DNA from: Rhodanobacteraceae bacterium ZG21-1
GTDB lineage: Bacteria > Pseudomonadota > Gammaproteobacteria > Xanthomonadales > Rhodanobacteraceae
Direction: 5' to 3'
DNA length: 64,000 nt
NCBI GenBank assembly: GCA_021390615.1
Contig: JAJEJU010000021.1
Location: forward strand, 118,088-182,087
A program made the translations under genes and the position numbers. This document shows, one piece after another, positions 44,713 through 54,413 of this stretch; position 1 is the first letter of the stretch, and each line of letters begins with the position of its first letter. The notes under the pieces are model-generated. The model saw nothing but the letters and a program-made list of their open reading frames with translations, did no database searches and had not been told where the DNA came from.

Positions 44713-45345
44713 ATGCGCCTCCATCCGACTCTTGCCTCGCTTGCCTTGGGTTTGGCCGTAGCAGGCTCTTCGCCCGCTCAGACGGAGCAAGCTGCTTCCA
44801 CTCCCAGCCAGGGTGACTATCGATTGCCTTTTGCCGATGGAACCAAGGTCAAGGTCTTCGACGATTTCTCCACGCACCGACCGCCAGGCCGCAACGACTT
44901 GTTCGGGATCGATGGGCAAGCTCCCTATCGCGTGGTGGCGGCGGCAGCCGGACGCATCGTGGCCATCCAGGACGGCTATAGCGAGCAACAGTCCGGACGA
45001 GCGGCGAAGGATTGCCACAACAACTATGTGTGGATTGCCCACGCCAATGGCGAGTGGACGAATTATTCGCACCTGGCCCACGACACGGTCAGCAAGAAGG
45101 CCGGACTCAAGGTCGGCGATCCGGTGAAGGCGGGGCAATACCTGGGTGACGAAGGCGCCGTGGGATGCGCCATGCTCAACCACGTACATTTCGAAGTGGC
45201 GGTTCCCCGCTCCGAAAATCCCATCGATGCAGGCGGCTTCCTGACCGACAACGAAAATGGCAAGCGCGAGCGGAATCCGCGCTTCTGCGGTGTGCCTGGC
45301 GGCTTTGCCGTGAAAGGAGCCAGCTATCAGGCGAGGCCTTGCTGA
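44713..45345 (+). CDS. M23-family peptidase-like secreted protein
   Basis: A 210-aa protein with a signal peptide (LASLALGLAVAGSSPAQ). The LytM domain has T-H-R-P-P-G-R-N-D (His...Asp ligands), H-N-N-Y-V-W-I-A-H and C-terminal H-V-H-F-E-V with the usual His pair. M23 enzymes cut peptidoglycan cross-bridges in the periplasm. There is no transmembrane helix. Confidence 0.82.
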   Translation: MRLHPTLASLALGLAVAGSSPAQTEQAASTPSQGDYRLPFADGTKVKVFDDFSTHRPPGRNDLFGIDGQAPYRVVAAAAGRIVAIQDGYSEQQSGRAAKDCHNNYVWIAHANGEWTNYSHLAHDTVSKKAGLKVGDPVKAGQYLGDEGAVGCAMLNHVHFEVAVPRSENPIDAGGFLTDNENGKRERNPRFCGVPGGFAVKGASYQARPC

Positions 45346-47323
45346 CGCGAGGCTGGCGTCGGACTGCGCGCATCGCAGCAGGCCTGGTTCTGCGCCATCT
45401 ACGATGGTTCGGCCTGCCTGTTTTCAAATTGCCATGTTTCTTGAAACATCGGAAGCATGCCGGCTCGATCCGGCGATCGATCGTTGATCCAGGCGTCAGT
45501 GCGCCCTTGAGCTGACCACGTTTCGGCCTTTGGCGACCTGCAATGGCCCCAATGAAACGGAGGCGCCCTCGAGTGCGTCGGAGATTCCAGCCATCTGTGG
45601 GATGGGAGATGTGCGTCCGGAAATTCCGCTTCGTCGAGCCCGGCAAGCCCCTTTGGAGGGCGCAAGTTGTGCACCTGTCGATCCACCGTAACCTCGAGAA
45701 ATGCCGTGAGAACGGCGCCAGCCGATGAGCTCAAGGGACTGCCGTGGCATGCACTGCCCGAAGCCAACGCGGATCACTACCGGCTTCATGCATCAGTTGC
45801 AGCATATGCAGCTGTGGCGCATATGGCTTGTTTCGCAGGCATCGCGAAGTTAGGGAATGCCCGCTGTTTAAGCACGAATTAACAGAACCGGTATCAGGGG
45901 CGCAAAGATCTATCCTGAGGCTAAATGGCCTGATGCATTTCTTCGTTTTATGACGGACCGCGCAAAATCGCTGCCGATCATTTCAGTACATATGGAGCGT
46001 GATTCGTAGGCCTGCGAGGGTACCGCGCAGGTGGCTCAGGATGGAGCGGCTCCGACATGTCTAATTGGACTAGACTGCCCTCATGGGGGCGCACAGGATG
46101 GCTGGCGGATGCACGTGCACTCGGCATGAGTGCCACCCGCCGAGCGGCCGCACAAGCGGGGCCGCCACCTGAAGCCGGCCTGGCGCTGGCGGTGATATTT
46201 CAAAGCAGGAACCTGTCGTCGGCCGAGCTGAAGAAGACTTTCGGCAGCGCCAGCCTCCCCGAGCGAGATCAACCGGTGTCCGAGTTCTGCTCGGATACAA
46301 GTGGCTTGAAGAGTCGGCCGAATGCCGCTCCGAAGCTTCAAGGCAGCCATCTGGATCACTCCGACAGGTCACCAGGTGGCTTGGGGGCCGCCATAGATTT
46401 CGTGACCTGCGCATTCTTGCCGGATGCCATCGATGCATCGGAGGGCAGGTCCTCGCTCGGCAAAGTGGCTTTGCCCAGCCGTTGGGTGCCCAACGAACAC
46501 GACAAGCTTCGATGGCTGCGCCGGCCGAACTCGCCTGGCGAGGATAAGGCGGGCGATCACCAAGCTGGCGCCGAAGCGAGCCTGCACTTGCCGCCTCTGG
46601 TTCGGACGCGCCCCACGTGCTCGGCGCTGCCTCCAAGACTGCATGCAACGCCGGTGCGGGAGCAGCACGATCAGGTCATCAGGATTTCATTGGGCCATGC
46701 GTCTGCCATGGAGCCAGGCGCCGCGTCGCCGCGGAGCTTGCGGGCAACCGATGGCAAGGCCTTGCCCGTCAGCAAGGTCATCCACCGGCAACATCGCTTT
46801 CAGGCGCTTGCGATGCTCGGGCGATCGGCTGGGCAGGCGGCCTCAGGGATGATTCACGGAGTGGACGAAGATGACGCGCAGACGTGGCGGCATCTGGCTG
46901 CAGACACCAGTCCGTTGATGAAGACGAAGAAGCTGCGCAACGACAACGGTGCAGTGCGTACCGATCGCATCATGCGCATGTTGAGCTGGAAACCCTGGCG
47001 CGCCAGTTCCCCAGAGTCAGGGTGGCAGGAGTGATGGCATATCTGATGGAAGCTCCATCGCAGGCAAACATGCCTTGAGTGAAGAGCGATGGAGCGTTTG
47101 CGGCGCGTCCGCTGCGGGCTCGCCGGCAGACGGGCTGCGCGAATGAGATGGAAAAGTATTCGTGGCTGGAGATTGAGGACGCAACGCCAGCCAGTCGAAG
47201 CGACATCGGAAGGCAACGCGTGAGCGTTCACCGACTGAAGAGAGCCAATGAATGGCGTCGAGAAAGTCGATGCAATGGACTACCAGATCAAGCGCGATAC
47301 AACCAAGGAGGAGTGGTACGCCT
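45346..47323. other. Gene-poor stretch of about 2 kb
   Basis: Long open frames exist on both strands (for example 46057-47034 plus) but their compositions look like accidental GC-rich frames: no motif, no ribosome site and inconsistent amino-acid use. No repeat family or RNA gene is recognised. Confidence 0.5.
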
Positions 47324-48076
47324 ATGAACGTTCAGACAGGTCGGAAATTTGCCGTCGCGCGAGTGCGCCGTGGCGTGCTGAGCATGCTGTTGGTCGGAGG
47401 ATTGCTGATGGGGACGACGAGTGCCCAGGGCATGCCGGTCTACGACAATTCGCAGTTTCTCAACATGCTCAAATCGCTCGCCCAGGATGCGAAGAATTAC
47501 GACGAGCTCGTATCGCAGTACAACCAGATGGTCCAGCAGTACCAGCAGATGATGTACACCGTGGAATCCTTGACGACGGGCTTCTCGCTCACCCAGAACC
47601 AGTTGCAACAGATCGCCGACACGGCGCCGCTGATTCAAGCGAACTGCACGTCGGGTTCGAGCGGCGGGATCACCGGCATTCTGATGAGCCAGATCGGATC
47701 GCTGTTCAGCCAGAACGTGTCGGACAGCCAGAAGCAGATCTGCGCGCAGATCATCACCACCCAGGTCGACAAGTACAACAAGACCGTGGTGATCCTCAAC
47801 AAGATGAACGGCTATGCGAGCCTCTTCAACAAAGTCGAGTCCGCCGGGCAGGCTATCAGCACGATGGCGGACTCCGGTCGCGCGAACAACCAGGCCCAGG
47901 TCTATACGAGTGCCCTCAGCACCGAGATGAATAACTGGGAAGCCGAGATGAAAGCCGACGACGCGATCATCTCCACGCTCCAGCAACAGCAGATCATCCT
48001 TACCCGGGTGGCCTTGAAAGGCACCAACACCGTCGGAAACGTCGCGCCTTTGACGACCTTCGACGGGGCTTTTTGA
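47324..48076 (+). CDS. virB5: Type IV secretion system VirB5-like protein
   Basis: A 250-aa pilus-tip/minor pilin component. It has a signal peptide (MLLVGGLLMGTTSAQG), then a long helical bundle with N-Y-D-E-L-V-S-Q-Y-N-Q-M-V-Q-Q-Y-Q-Q-M typical of VirB5/TrbJ. ATG 47324, AAGGAGG upstream. VirB6 follows after 25 bp. Other T4SS genes (virB1-4, virB7-11, virD4) are not in the window, so this is an orphan pair or the end of a scattered system. Confidence 0.85.
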   Translation: MNVQTGRKFAVARVRRGVLSMLLVGGLLMGTTSAQGMPVYDNSQFLNMLKSLAQDAKNYDELVSQYNQMVQQYQQMMYTVESLTTGFSLTQNQLQQIADTAPLIQANCTSGSSGGITGILMSQIGSLFSQNVSDSQKQICAQIITTQVDKYNKTVVILNKMNGYASLFNKVESAGQAISTMADSGRANNQAQVYTSALSTEMNNWEAEMKADDAIISTLQQQQIILTRVALKGTNTVGNVAPLTTFDGAF

Positions 48077-48101
48077 GTCGCCAACCACATAAGGAAGTGT
48101 C

Positions 48102-49250
48102 ATGGAGAGCATCGTCTATTACGGGCTGGTCTATACCTGGATGACCAGCCAGATCAGCAATTTTCAAGATAACCTGATGGGCCGCGCCACCACCCTGGTG
48201 GTGGCCGTCGCCTACGTCATGCTGACCATCTGGGTGATGATCATCGGCTATCGCATCGTTACCGGACAGACGCGCCAGCCCTTGATGGGCGTGGTGGCCG
48301 ACATGGCCAAGATCGTCCTGATCGTTTCCATCGCCGCCGGCTGGTCGAGCGGGGCGTCCTATATCGAGAATCTGCTGAGCACCGATCTCCCGAACGAGAT
48401 CATGAGCCTTTTGTCCGGATCGGACGACACGGTCTCGCAGAAGATCGACCAGAACCTGACTTATACGCAGCTCGCCATGACCGCGGTGGACGCGGTGCAG
48501 GTCGCTCCGGGCGACGTCGAAGGCGCCGATGCCAAGGCGCGCGCATCGCAGCTCGCCACTTTCGGCACGGCCAGCCCGCCGATGGTCGCGGGCGCGATGT
48601 ACCTCATGTACAAATGGTTCATGGCCTTCTTCATCGGCCTGGGGCCGATCTTCGTGATGTGCCTCATCTTCGAGCGGACCAAGCACTTGTTCGACAAGTG
48701 GCTTTACTTCGGCATCAGCACGATGTTTTCGATGGCGGCGCTCGCTGTCATGACCACCGTTGCGCTCAAGCTGACCATGCTGTCCGCCGGTGTCTTCTTT
48801 GCTGGTGACGTACTGTCCAAGATCTTTCCGATCAACACCGAGGGGCTCACCTCGCAGGCGATGGAGCAGGGCGGCGTGGGCCTGTTGATGACCTTGATGC
48901 TGGTCACGGTGCCGCGCGCGGTCGGCAATTACTTTGGCGGAGCCTTGGGCGAGTTCATGCACGCCTCGGCGTTTGCAGGATCGGGTGGGCAGACTGGGGC
49001 ACAAAATCAGCTCGGTGGATCTTATAAACCTCCGCTGTCCCAATCTCCAAATACAAATGCTGGTCAACATGGGGCTGGCGGTGATGCCTATGGCGCTCCC
49101 AATCCGGGCAGTGATCCGCGCCTCACAGGCGCCAGGAACTTTCAGCCATCGAATCAGGATGGCAATAGTGTGAGAACGCCATCACCTGTTGGTGACCCGA
49201 TGCTTGACCCGCGCGTGCTAGGTAAACCACCCACGGACAGCAACGGCTAG
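48102..49250 (+). CDS. virB6: Type IV secretion system VirB6-like inner-membrane protein
   Basis: A 382-aa protein of the VirB6/TrbL family. About seven TM segments with Y-R-I-V-T-G-Q after the first hydrophobic pair and F-M-A-F-F-I-G-L-G-P-I-F-V, the conserved pore/hinge region. The C-terminal 90 residues form a hydrophilic Gly/Pro/Asn/Ser-rich tail, longer than in simple VirB6 proteins. AAGGAAG precedes ATG. It starts 25 bp after virB5. Confidence 0.87.
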   Translation: MESIVYYGLVYTWMTSQISNFQDNLMGRATTLVVAVAYVMLTIWVMIIGYRIVTGQTRQPLMGVVADMAKIVLIVSIAAGWSSGASYIENLLSTDLPNEIMSLLSGSDDTVSQKIDQNLTYTQLAMTAVDAVQVAPGDVEGADAKARASQLATFGTASPPMVAGAMYLMYKWFMAFFIGLGPIFVMCLIFERTKHLFDKWLYFGISTMFSMAALAVMTTVALKLTMLSAGVFFAGDVLSKIFPINTEGLTSQAMEQGGVGLLMTLMLVTVPRAVGNYFGGALGEFMHASAFAGSGGQTGAQNQLGGSYKPPLSQSPNTNAGQHGAGGDAYGAPNPGSDPRLTGARNFQPSNQDGNSVRTPSPVGDPMLDPRVLGKPPTDSNG

Positions 49251-49291
49251 AGTCTCGTCCAGATGTCTAACCCCCTCCGAGGGCATCGCTT

Positions 49292-49792
49292 ATGAAATTG
49301 ATGGTCTGGCTTGCTCTATTCGTGCTCTGTTCGGTCATGGGTCATGCGGTGCATGCGCAGGGATCGTGCCCGGCGGGACAGATGCCGTATAGCGGCAACG
49401 ATATGAGTTCGTGTGGCCCGATCCCGCCCGGATATCAGGGGTACGCACCGCCAGCACAATCTGTCCCGAAGTGGATGAGCCAGTGGGGGGCCATCGCCAC
49501 TGACGACGCTACAGGGAGCTTCGGTGCTTCGAGCCAAATGGACAGTCGAGCCGACGCTCAGCGAGCAGCGTTAGCGGACTGCCATGCCAAGAAGGGCGCG
49601 ACATGCAAGTTGGAAGTGACCTATGACAATGAGTGCGGGGCGATGGTGGTGGGTGACAACGCCCACAATGTCGGTGCGGATACGACGCTAGACAAAGTCG
49701 TGCAGCTCGGCCTAAAGACTTGTCATGACGCGGGTGATACGAACTGCCGTGTCTATTACTCTGCTTGCAGCATGCCTAAGCGCATTCAGTGA
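49292..49792 (+). CDS. Secreted DUF4189 protein, paralogue 1
   Basis: A 166-aa protein: a signal peptide, a Cys-containing extension (SCPAGQMPYSGNDMSSCGPI), then a DUF4189 domain beginning W-G-A-I-A with the conserved A-A-L-A-D-C, C-K-L-E-V-T-Y-D-N-E-C-G-A-M-V and terminal Y-S-A-C-S pattern. It starts 41 bp after virB6. Function in this context is unknown; periplasmic immunity-like role is inferred. Confidence 0.8.
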   Translation: MKLMVWLALFVLCSVMGHAVHAQGSCPAGQMPYSGNDMSSCGPIPPGYQGYAPPAQSVPKWMSQWGAIATDDATGSFGASSQMDSRADAQRAALADCHAKKGATCKLEVTYDNECGAMVVGDNAHNVGADTTLDKVVQLGLKTCHDAGDTNCRVYYSACSMPKRIQ

Positions 49793-49846
49793 CCAAGTCC
49801 CCCGTGATGTTCGCCATGGGATGAAAGTAGCCTGAGGATGCCATGC

Positions 49847-50347
49847 ATGAGATTGGTGGTCTTGCTTGCTCTATTCGTGCTCTGTTCGATCATGGGCCAT
49901 GCGGTACATGCCCAGGGATCGTGCCCGGCAGGACAGATGCCGTATAGCGGCAACGATATGAGTTCGTGTGGCCCGATCCCGCCCGGATATCAGGGATATG
50001 AAGCGCCGGCGCAGCCGGCTCCCCTGTGGATGCATCAGTGGGGAGCGATCGCCACTCACGATGACGACGGCAGCTTCGGCGCCTCGACGGGCATGCCGAA
50101 CGAAAATAGCGCCATGGAGGCAGCCCTGGATAATTGCCACTCCAAGCACGGTTCGGCGTGCAAGATTCAAATCACTTATCACGATCAGTGCGTCTCAATG
50201 GTGATAAGCGATAAGCGATACAACACTGGAAGCGCGCCCACCTCGGAAGAGGCTGTTCAGAGCGGCATGGATACCTGTCGAAATTCAGGCGATCCCCATT
50301 GCCGTGTCTACTACACCGCCTGCAGCATGCCCAAGCGCATCCGATAG
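49847..50347 (+). CDS. Secreted DUF4189 protein, paralogue 2
   Basis: A 166-aa tandem paralogue. ATG 49847 (GAGG 9 nt upstream) gives the same length as copies 1 and 3. The signal and extension region are nearly identical to paralogue 1 at the DNA level, while the DUF4189 domain diverges (H-D-D-D-G-S-F-G-A-S-T-G-M-P-N). This means duplication followed by domain-specific divergence. Confidence 0.8.
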   Translation: MRLVVLLALFVLCSIMGHAVHAQGSCPAGQMPYSGNDMSSCGPIPPGYQGYEAPAQPAPLWMHQWGAIATHDDDGSFGASTGMPNENSAMEAALDNCHSKHGSACKIQITYHDQCVSMVISDKRYNTGSAPTSEEAVQSGMDTCRNSGDPHCRVYYTACSMPKRIR

Positions 50348-50400
50348 CCAGGCATCCCATCATCTTTGCGGTAGCACCAAGTAGCCGGACGGCGATGCCC

Positions 50401-50901
50401 ATGAAATCAATAGTCCGGTTTGCCGCCATCGTGTTCTGTTCGGTCATGGGCAAAGCGGTGCATGCGCAGGGATCGTGCCCGGCGGGTCAGATGCCGTATA
50501 GCGGCAACGAGATGAGCTCGTGTGGCCCGATCCCGCCTGGATACCAAGGAAATGCGGCTCCCGGGCGACCTGCTACGAGATGGATGAGTCAATGGGGTGC
50601 GATCGCTACCGATGACGTTACGGGCAGCTTCGGCGCTTCGACCCAGATGGACAGTCGAGCCGGCGCCCAGCAAGCCGCGTTAGCCGACTGCCACGCCAAA
50701 AAGGCTGCGACATGCAAGGTGGAAGTGACCTACGACAACGGGTGCGCGGCAATGGTGGTGGGTGACAAAGCTCACAACGTAGGCGCGGATGTAACGCTGG
50801 ACAAGGTCGTGCGGCTTGGCCTGAAGATTTGTCACGACGCGGGCGACACGAATTGCCGCGTCTTTTACTCGGCCTGCAGCATGCCTAGACGCATTGAATG
50901 A
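50401..50901 (+). CDS. Secreted DUF4189 protein, paralogue 3
   Basis: A 166-aa paralogue. The DUF4189 domain is closest to paralogue 1 (T-D-D-x-T-G-S-F-G-A-S-x-Q-M-D-S-R-A). Signal peptide MKSIVRFAAIVFCSVMG-type. Start ATG 50401. It belongs to the same four-gene tandem array. Confidence 0.8.
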   Translation: MKSIVRFAAIVFCSVMGKAVHAQGSCPAGQMPYSGNEMSSCGPIPPGYQGNAAPGRPATRWMSQWGAIATDDVTGSFGASTQMDSRAGAQQAALADCHAKKAATCKVEVTYDNGCAAMVVGDKAHNVGADVTLDKVVRLGLKICHDAGDTNCRVFYSACSMPRRIE

Positions 50902-50916
50902 GCGAGGTGTCACGGC

Positions 50917-51411
50917 ATGAAATGGAATTTCGTGGTTCTCTTGTTTGCAGTCCTTTTTACTCACGCGAGCCGGGTGCACTCACAGGAGGTGGCGCCTTGT
51001 CCCTCAGGCCAGATGCCTGCTCAGGTGCAGGACGCCGTGGTGTGCGCCCCGGCGCCTGCGGGCACGGTTGGCCCACCGCAACCTGTGTTCCAGGAACGGT
51101 GGGGTGCCTTGGCGACCGATACCGACAAGGGCACCGTGGGGTTCGCCATCGGAAAAAGCAGCAGGGAACTGGCCGAGTCGGTGGCGATGGACGACTGCCG
51201 GGCGAAACGGGGCGAGGCATGCGCCGTCAAGCTCAGCTATCGGAATGCCTGTGCCGTGCTGGCGGCAAGCGGCAAGAACTACAGCGCCGCCACGGGAGCC
51301 ACGATCGAGTCGGCGACCCAGGCCGCCATGGCGGCATGCTCGCGTGCGGGGGGCGAGCGCGCCTGCCGTGTCGACTACAGCGCATGCAGCTGGCCGGTCC
51401 AAATTCAATAG
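50917..51411 (+). CDS. Secreted DUF4189 protein, paralogue 4 (divergent)
   Basis: A 164-aa, most divergent member. The extension reads C-P-S-G-Q-M-P-A-Q-V-Q-D-A-V-V-C; the domain starts W-G-A-L-A-T-D-T-D-K and ends R-V-D-Y-S-A-C-S-W-P. It starts 15 bp after paralogue 3, so it is part of the same transcript. Confidence 0.78.
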   Translation: MKWNFVVLLFAVLFTHASRVHSQEVAPCPSGQMPAQVQDAVVCAPAPAGTVGPPQPVFQERWGALATDTDKGTVGFAIGKSSRELAESVAMDDCRAKRGEACAVKLSYRNACAVLAASGKNYSAATGATIESATQAAMAACSRAGGERACRVDYSACSWPVQIQ

Positions 51412-51442
51412 AGTTCGTTGCGCATGAGCCGGGGACAAACCG

Positions 51443-52018
51443 ATGTCTGAAAAGCCGAGAGAGGCGGTCGAGTATTCCGCCACCGAGCATCGATCGTCGC
51501 TCGTATGCGGCGGTTTTCGCCTTGCAGGGCACGTCGTCGGGCTGCTTCAGCGCGTCTCGCTGAGCGCATTCGTGGCGCTGCTGGTCGCGGCGGTGTTCGA
51601 AAGGATCGGGACGCGCTCCGGGGTGGAATGGCTGCTTGCGCTGTCCGTCTTCACGACGATCGCCGTCGCCGGCATCGAACTCTTTCTGGTTGGTTGCGAA
51701 GTATCCCTGGTGGCTGCCGTGGCACGTCACCTGTGGGTGTGCCGACATGAGCTGCCGCCTCGCCGCGTGCGCCGGCTATGGAGTCTGTTCGGCAAGGGAA
51801 TACGCCTGGTCTGGTGGTCGTCGTCGCTGGCGGTAGCTGCGATATGCCTGCCCTGGATCATGATGCTGCCGCTGCAGGCGCCGGTGGTGGGCATCGCGTT
51901 CGCCTTGCTGGTCGCTGCTTTTGGCCTGCAATGGGCAGCCACCGGCGAATACAGGAAGGCTGTGCTGAGCGCCTTCGAGCCTGAGCCTGGCACGCCTGTC
52001 GCTGCCATCCTGGCCTGA
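51443..52018 (+). CDS. Integral membrane protein, unknown
   Basis: A 191-aa protein with about four TM segments (FVALLVAAVF, LLALSVFTTIAVAGIELFLVG, SSSLAVAAICLPWIMMLPLQ and VVGIAFALLVAAFGLQW). It follows the DUF4189 array by 31 bp on the same strand. No family is recognised. Confidence 0.6.
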   Translation: MSEKPREAVEYSATEHRSSLVCGGFRLAGHVVGLLQRVSLSAFVALLVAAVFERIGTRSGVEWLLALSVFTTIAVAGIELFLVGCEVSLVAAVARHLWVCRHELPPRRVRRLWSLFGKGIRLVWWSSSLAVAAICLPWIMMLPLQAPVVGIAFALLVAAFGLQWAATGEYRKAVLSAFEPEPGTPVAAILA

Positions 52019-52400
52019 GGTTCGTCGCATCGAAAGGCTTCGACGAGCCGGCTCGTGCTCGCTCGTCGCGCCGCTGCCGAAGCTTGCCGCAGCGATGGGA
52101 AGGCCTGGCGCGAATCGATCGCGTGATGGCGGACGGGCGGCGGAGCGATCAGGCCTGAGATGCAGAACTCGGCACGCCTGGCGGCAAACGCTGGAGCGCC
52201 TGCGATGCCATCGACCAGGTCCTTGGGTGCAGCGGAACACGCGTTGGCTGATGGCTCGGCAACAGGCTGGGCGTCACATTCGGTCAAAGCATCAGGGCGG
52301 AGACGGAGCCGGGCGGCAGGTGCGGTGGCTGCCGCCGCGTCCCTCGTCGTCGCGTGCATGGTGAGCCTGGGATGAGTTCGACAAGATCGCCGCAATAAAA

Positions 52401-52429
52401 CGCCGAGGGAGGCAAGCCTCCGCTCGGCG
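52401..52429 (-). terminator. Rho-independent terminator of the minus-strand secreted gene
   Basis: CGCCGAG...CTCGGCG encloses an inner GGAGGC/GCCTCC stem with an AA loop. On the minus strand the hairpin is followed by TTTTATT. It lies 40 bp downstream of the 52470-53561 stop. Confidence 0.85.
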
Positions 52430-52469
52430 CTTGCATCCGGCCTGGTCAAGCGCCGGACGACGGTGGCGC

Positions 52470-53561
52470 TCAGTTCGACTCGGTGAACTGGATGTACGGC
52501 GACGCCGAACCGGAACCGGCCTTGGCGGTACAGCTGCCCAGGTTCAGGTTATTGGTTTCCGCCGTGGTGCCGCCGTTCGAGGGACCGACGCAGGTCGGCG
52601 CGGTGGTCTTGCCGTCCGCCACCTGCAGTTTGACGGTCAGCGACGAGCCCTTGTTGAACGACAGGCCCGAGCCGCCGCCGTCGCCGACGACGTTGAACTC
52701 CGACTGCTTCCAGGTGGAGCCGATGCTGAGCGTGTCGCCGCTCTGGCTCACCGACTTCGCGGTGCTGCCATTGGTGAAGATCACCGTGTCATTGCCGCTG
52801 ACCGAGGCGGAGCCCGAGAGCTTCACGTTGGCGAGGCTGGTGAGGGCGACGTCGGCGGTGTTCACCGCATCGCTGTCGGTAAAGCAGGCATCCTGCGGGT
52901 CGTAGTTGCCCCAGCCTTCCGGGCAGCCGATCGAGTTGTAGTCGTCGTCGGAAAGGAAGATCCAGTCCTGGATATAAGCCTGCGGCGGCGTGCCGGTGAC
53001 GTCCTCGCCGGTGGTGGCATAGATGAACTGTTGCCAGGTCTGACAGCTGGAATAGCCGTAGGTCGCGTTGCAGTCGGCCGAGGGGCCCATGTTGGTGTTG
53101 AGCTGCAGCGTGTAGTCGCCATTGCTCTTCGAGGTCACGCCGGTGACGGTGGGGAAGCTTCCGATCGCCGAGCTGGTCAGGGTGGAGGTCTTGGCGCTGT
53201 AGTCGTTGCCGTCACCCGCCGTATTCAGCGAGGCCGCGCTGGTCTTGGCCTGGGCAGTCCGCGCCTGCTTGCTGAAGTGCGGCGGCAAGACCACGTGATG
53301 GGCCGACGCCGGCAGGCAGGCTTCCTTCTCCCAGACCACGCTGGGATAGGTGGCGTGGAAGCAACCCGAGGTCGGCGGCGCCAGGTGCTTGATCGATTCG
53401 TGCCAGTTGTCCAGGGCCTCTTTCTTCGCCTGGGCGGCCACGTCGTTGTTCGCGTCCAGGGCGGCAACCGAAGTCGAGAAGCCTACTGCGCCCAGCAGGC
53501 CCACGATCCCGGTGGCAAGCATCATACGGCGCATATTGAACATCACATGCTTCGAGCTCAT
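52470..53561 (-). CDS. Secreted protein, unknown
   Basis: A 363-aa protein with an N-terminal signal (MMLATGIVGLLGAVGFSTSVAA). The mature protein is Ser/Thr/Asn/Gly-rich, strand-rich, with paired Cys near N-A-T-Y-G-Y-S-S-C and S-I-G-C-P-E-G-W-G-N-Y-D-P-Q-D-A-C. It looks like an extracellular beta-rich protein. ATG at 53561 or an internal ATG. No family is recognised. Confidence 0.7.
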   Translation of the reverse strand: MSSKHVMFNMRRMMLATGIVGLLGAVGFSTSVAALDANNDVAAQAKKEALDNWHESIKHLAPPTSGCFHATYPSVVWEKEACLPASAHHVVLPPHFSKQARTAQAKTSAASLNTAGDGNDYSAKTSTLTSSAIGSFPTVTGVTSKSNGDYTLQLNTNMGPSADCNATYGYSSCQTWQQFIYATTGEDVTGTPPQAYIQDWIFLSDDDYNSIGCPEGWGNYDPQDACFTDSDAVNTADVALTSLANVKLSGSASVSGNDTVIFTNGSTAKSVSQSGDTLSIGSTWKQSEFNVVGDGGGSGLSFNKGSSLTVKLQVADGKTTAPTCVGPSNGGTTAETNNLNLGSCTAKAGSGSASPYIQFTESN

Positions 53562-54413
53562 ACGTTACTCCCGTAGTAGTTGAGGTATCCCCTACCCACA
53601 GGTGGCCTTCGCCATCCCGCGGCATGCCGGCGTTCTTTTCGTTGTGGGGATCACGAAAAGAAAAAACCTTTGCGCTCTCGGCGATCGCTGCAGCGGTGCT
53701 CGAGCAGAATTGCACTCTCCTCGCGAGAGCGAGCGCATCGATCTCCCCAATCAAAAACGGCGGCTTGGTGCCTTCCCCTGTGCACCTGATCACCATTCGC
53801 ATCGAAAGAACTTGAGGTGGGCGTTTTGCGAAATGGCGCTTTGTGAACTGCGTCCTATGCACTGCATTTGAGCAAGGTTTCGCAAAGCCCATCCCGTTCG
53901 GATGGACATGCCCTGGAGCCGAAGCGCGTAGAAGTCGGGCCGGGTGGATCGCGCCGGCAAAGACCCAGGCTAAGCAGTGCGAGCACGGAGACGATGGCGA
54001 AGCTGCATCGAGCCGGCAAAGTGGAAGTCAGGCGCCCATGCGGCGCACGTGATGCTCAAGCCAAGGTGTGCTTGGCGCGAGTGATCGAACCCGTCATTCG
54101 CGCTCGATCGTCATCGCCTGCATCGAGACGGATCGAGATCGGTTCGGGTGCCTAGGACGGTGAGCTGGCGAGAGAGGCCGATGTCGATATCGACTGGCGA
54201 TCCGGTGGCGCTGTCGCTCGACATCGCTTGGCTCACCTCGCCAGGCCGGGCGCCGGGCGAGGTGGCTTATCGCTGCACGCTGACGATTCGTCGCTCGCCG
54301 CGCAGTCCTTTGTCCAAGGATTCATGGCGACCGATCCTGCGCGTCCCCGAAAATTCAGCGACAGGGCGCGCTCTATGCCGCTTGTGTCTGCGGCGAGCTG
54401 TCGCAGCAGCCCG
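53562..54413. other. Non-coding stretch between two minus-strand genes
   Basis: About 850 bp. Short frames overlap both strands (for example 53624-53815 plus) but none has a ribosome site or motif. No repeat or RNA gene is recognised. Confidence 0.45.

Noticed and set aside
46057..47034. 325-aa plus-strand frame
   Set aside because: No ribosome site, no motif, composition of a chance frame; equal-length frames on the other strand.
53624..53815. Small plus-strand frame upstream of the 52470-53561 gene
   Set aside because: No ribosome site or motif; a similar frame exists on the opposite strand, so no protein is supported.
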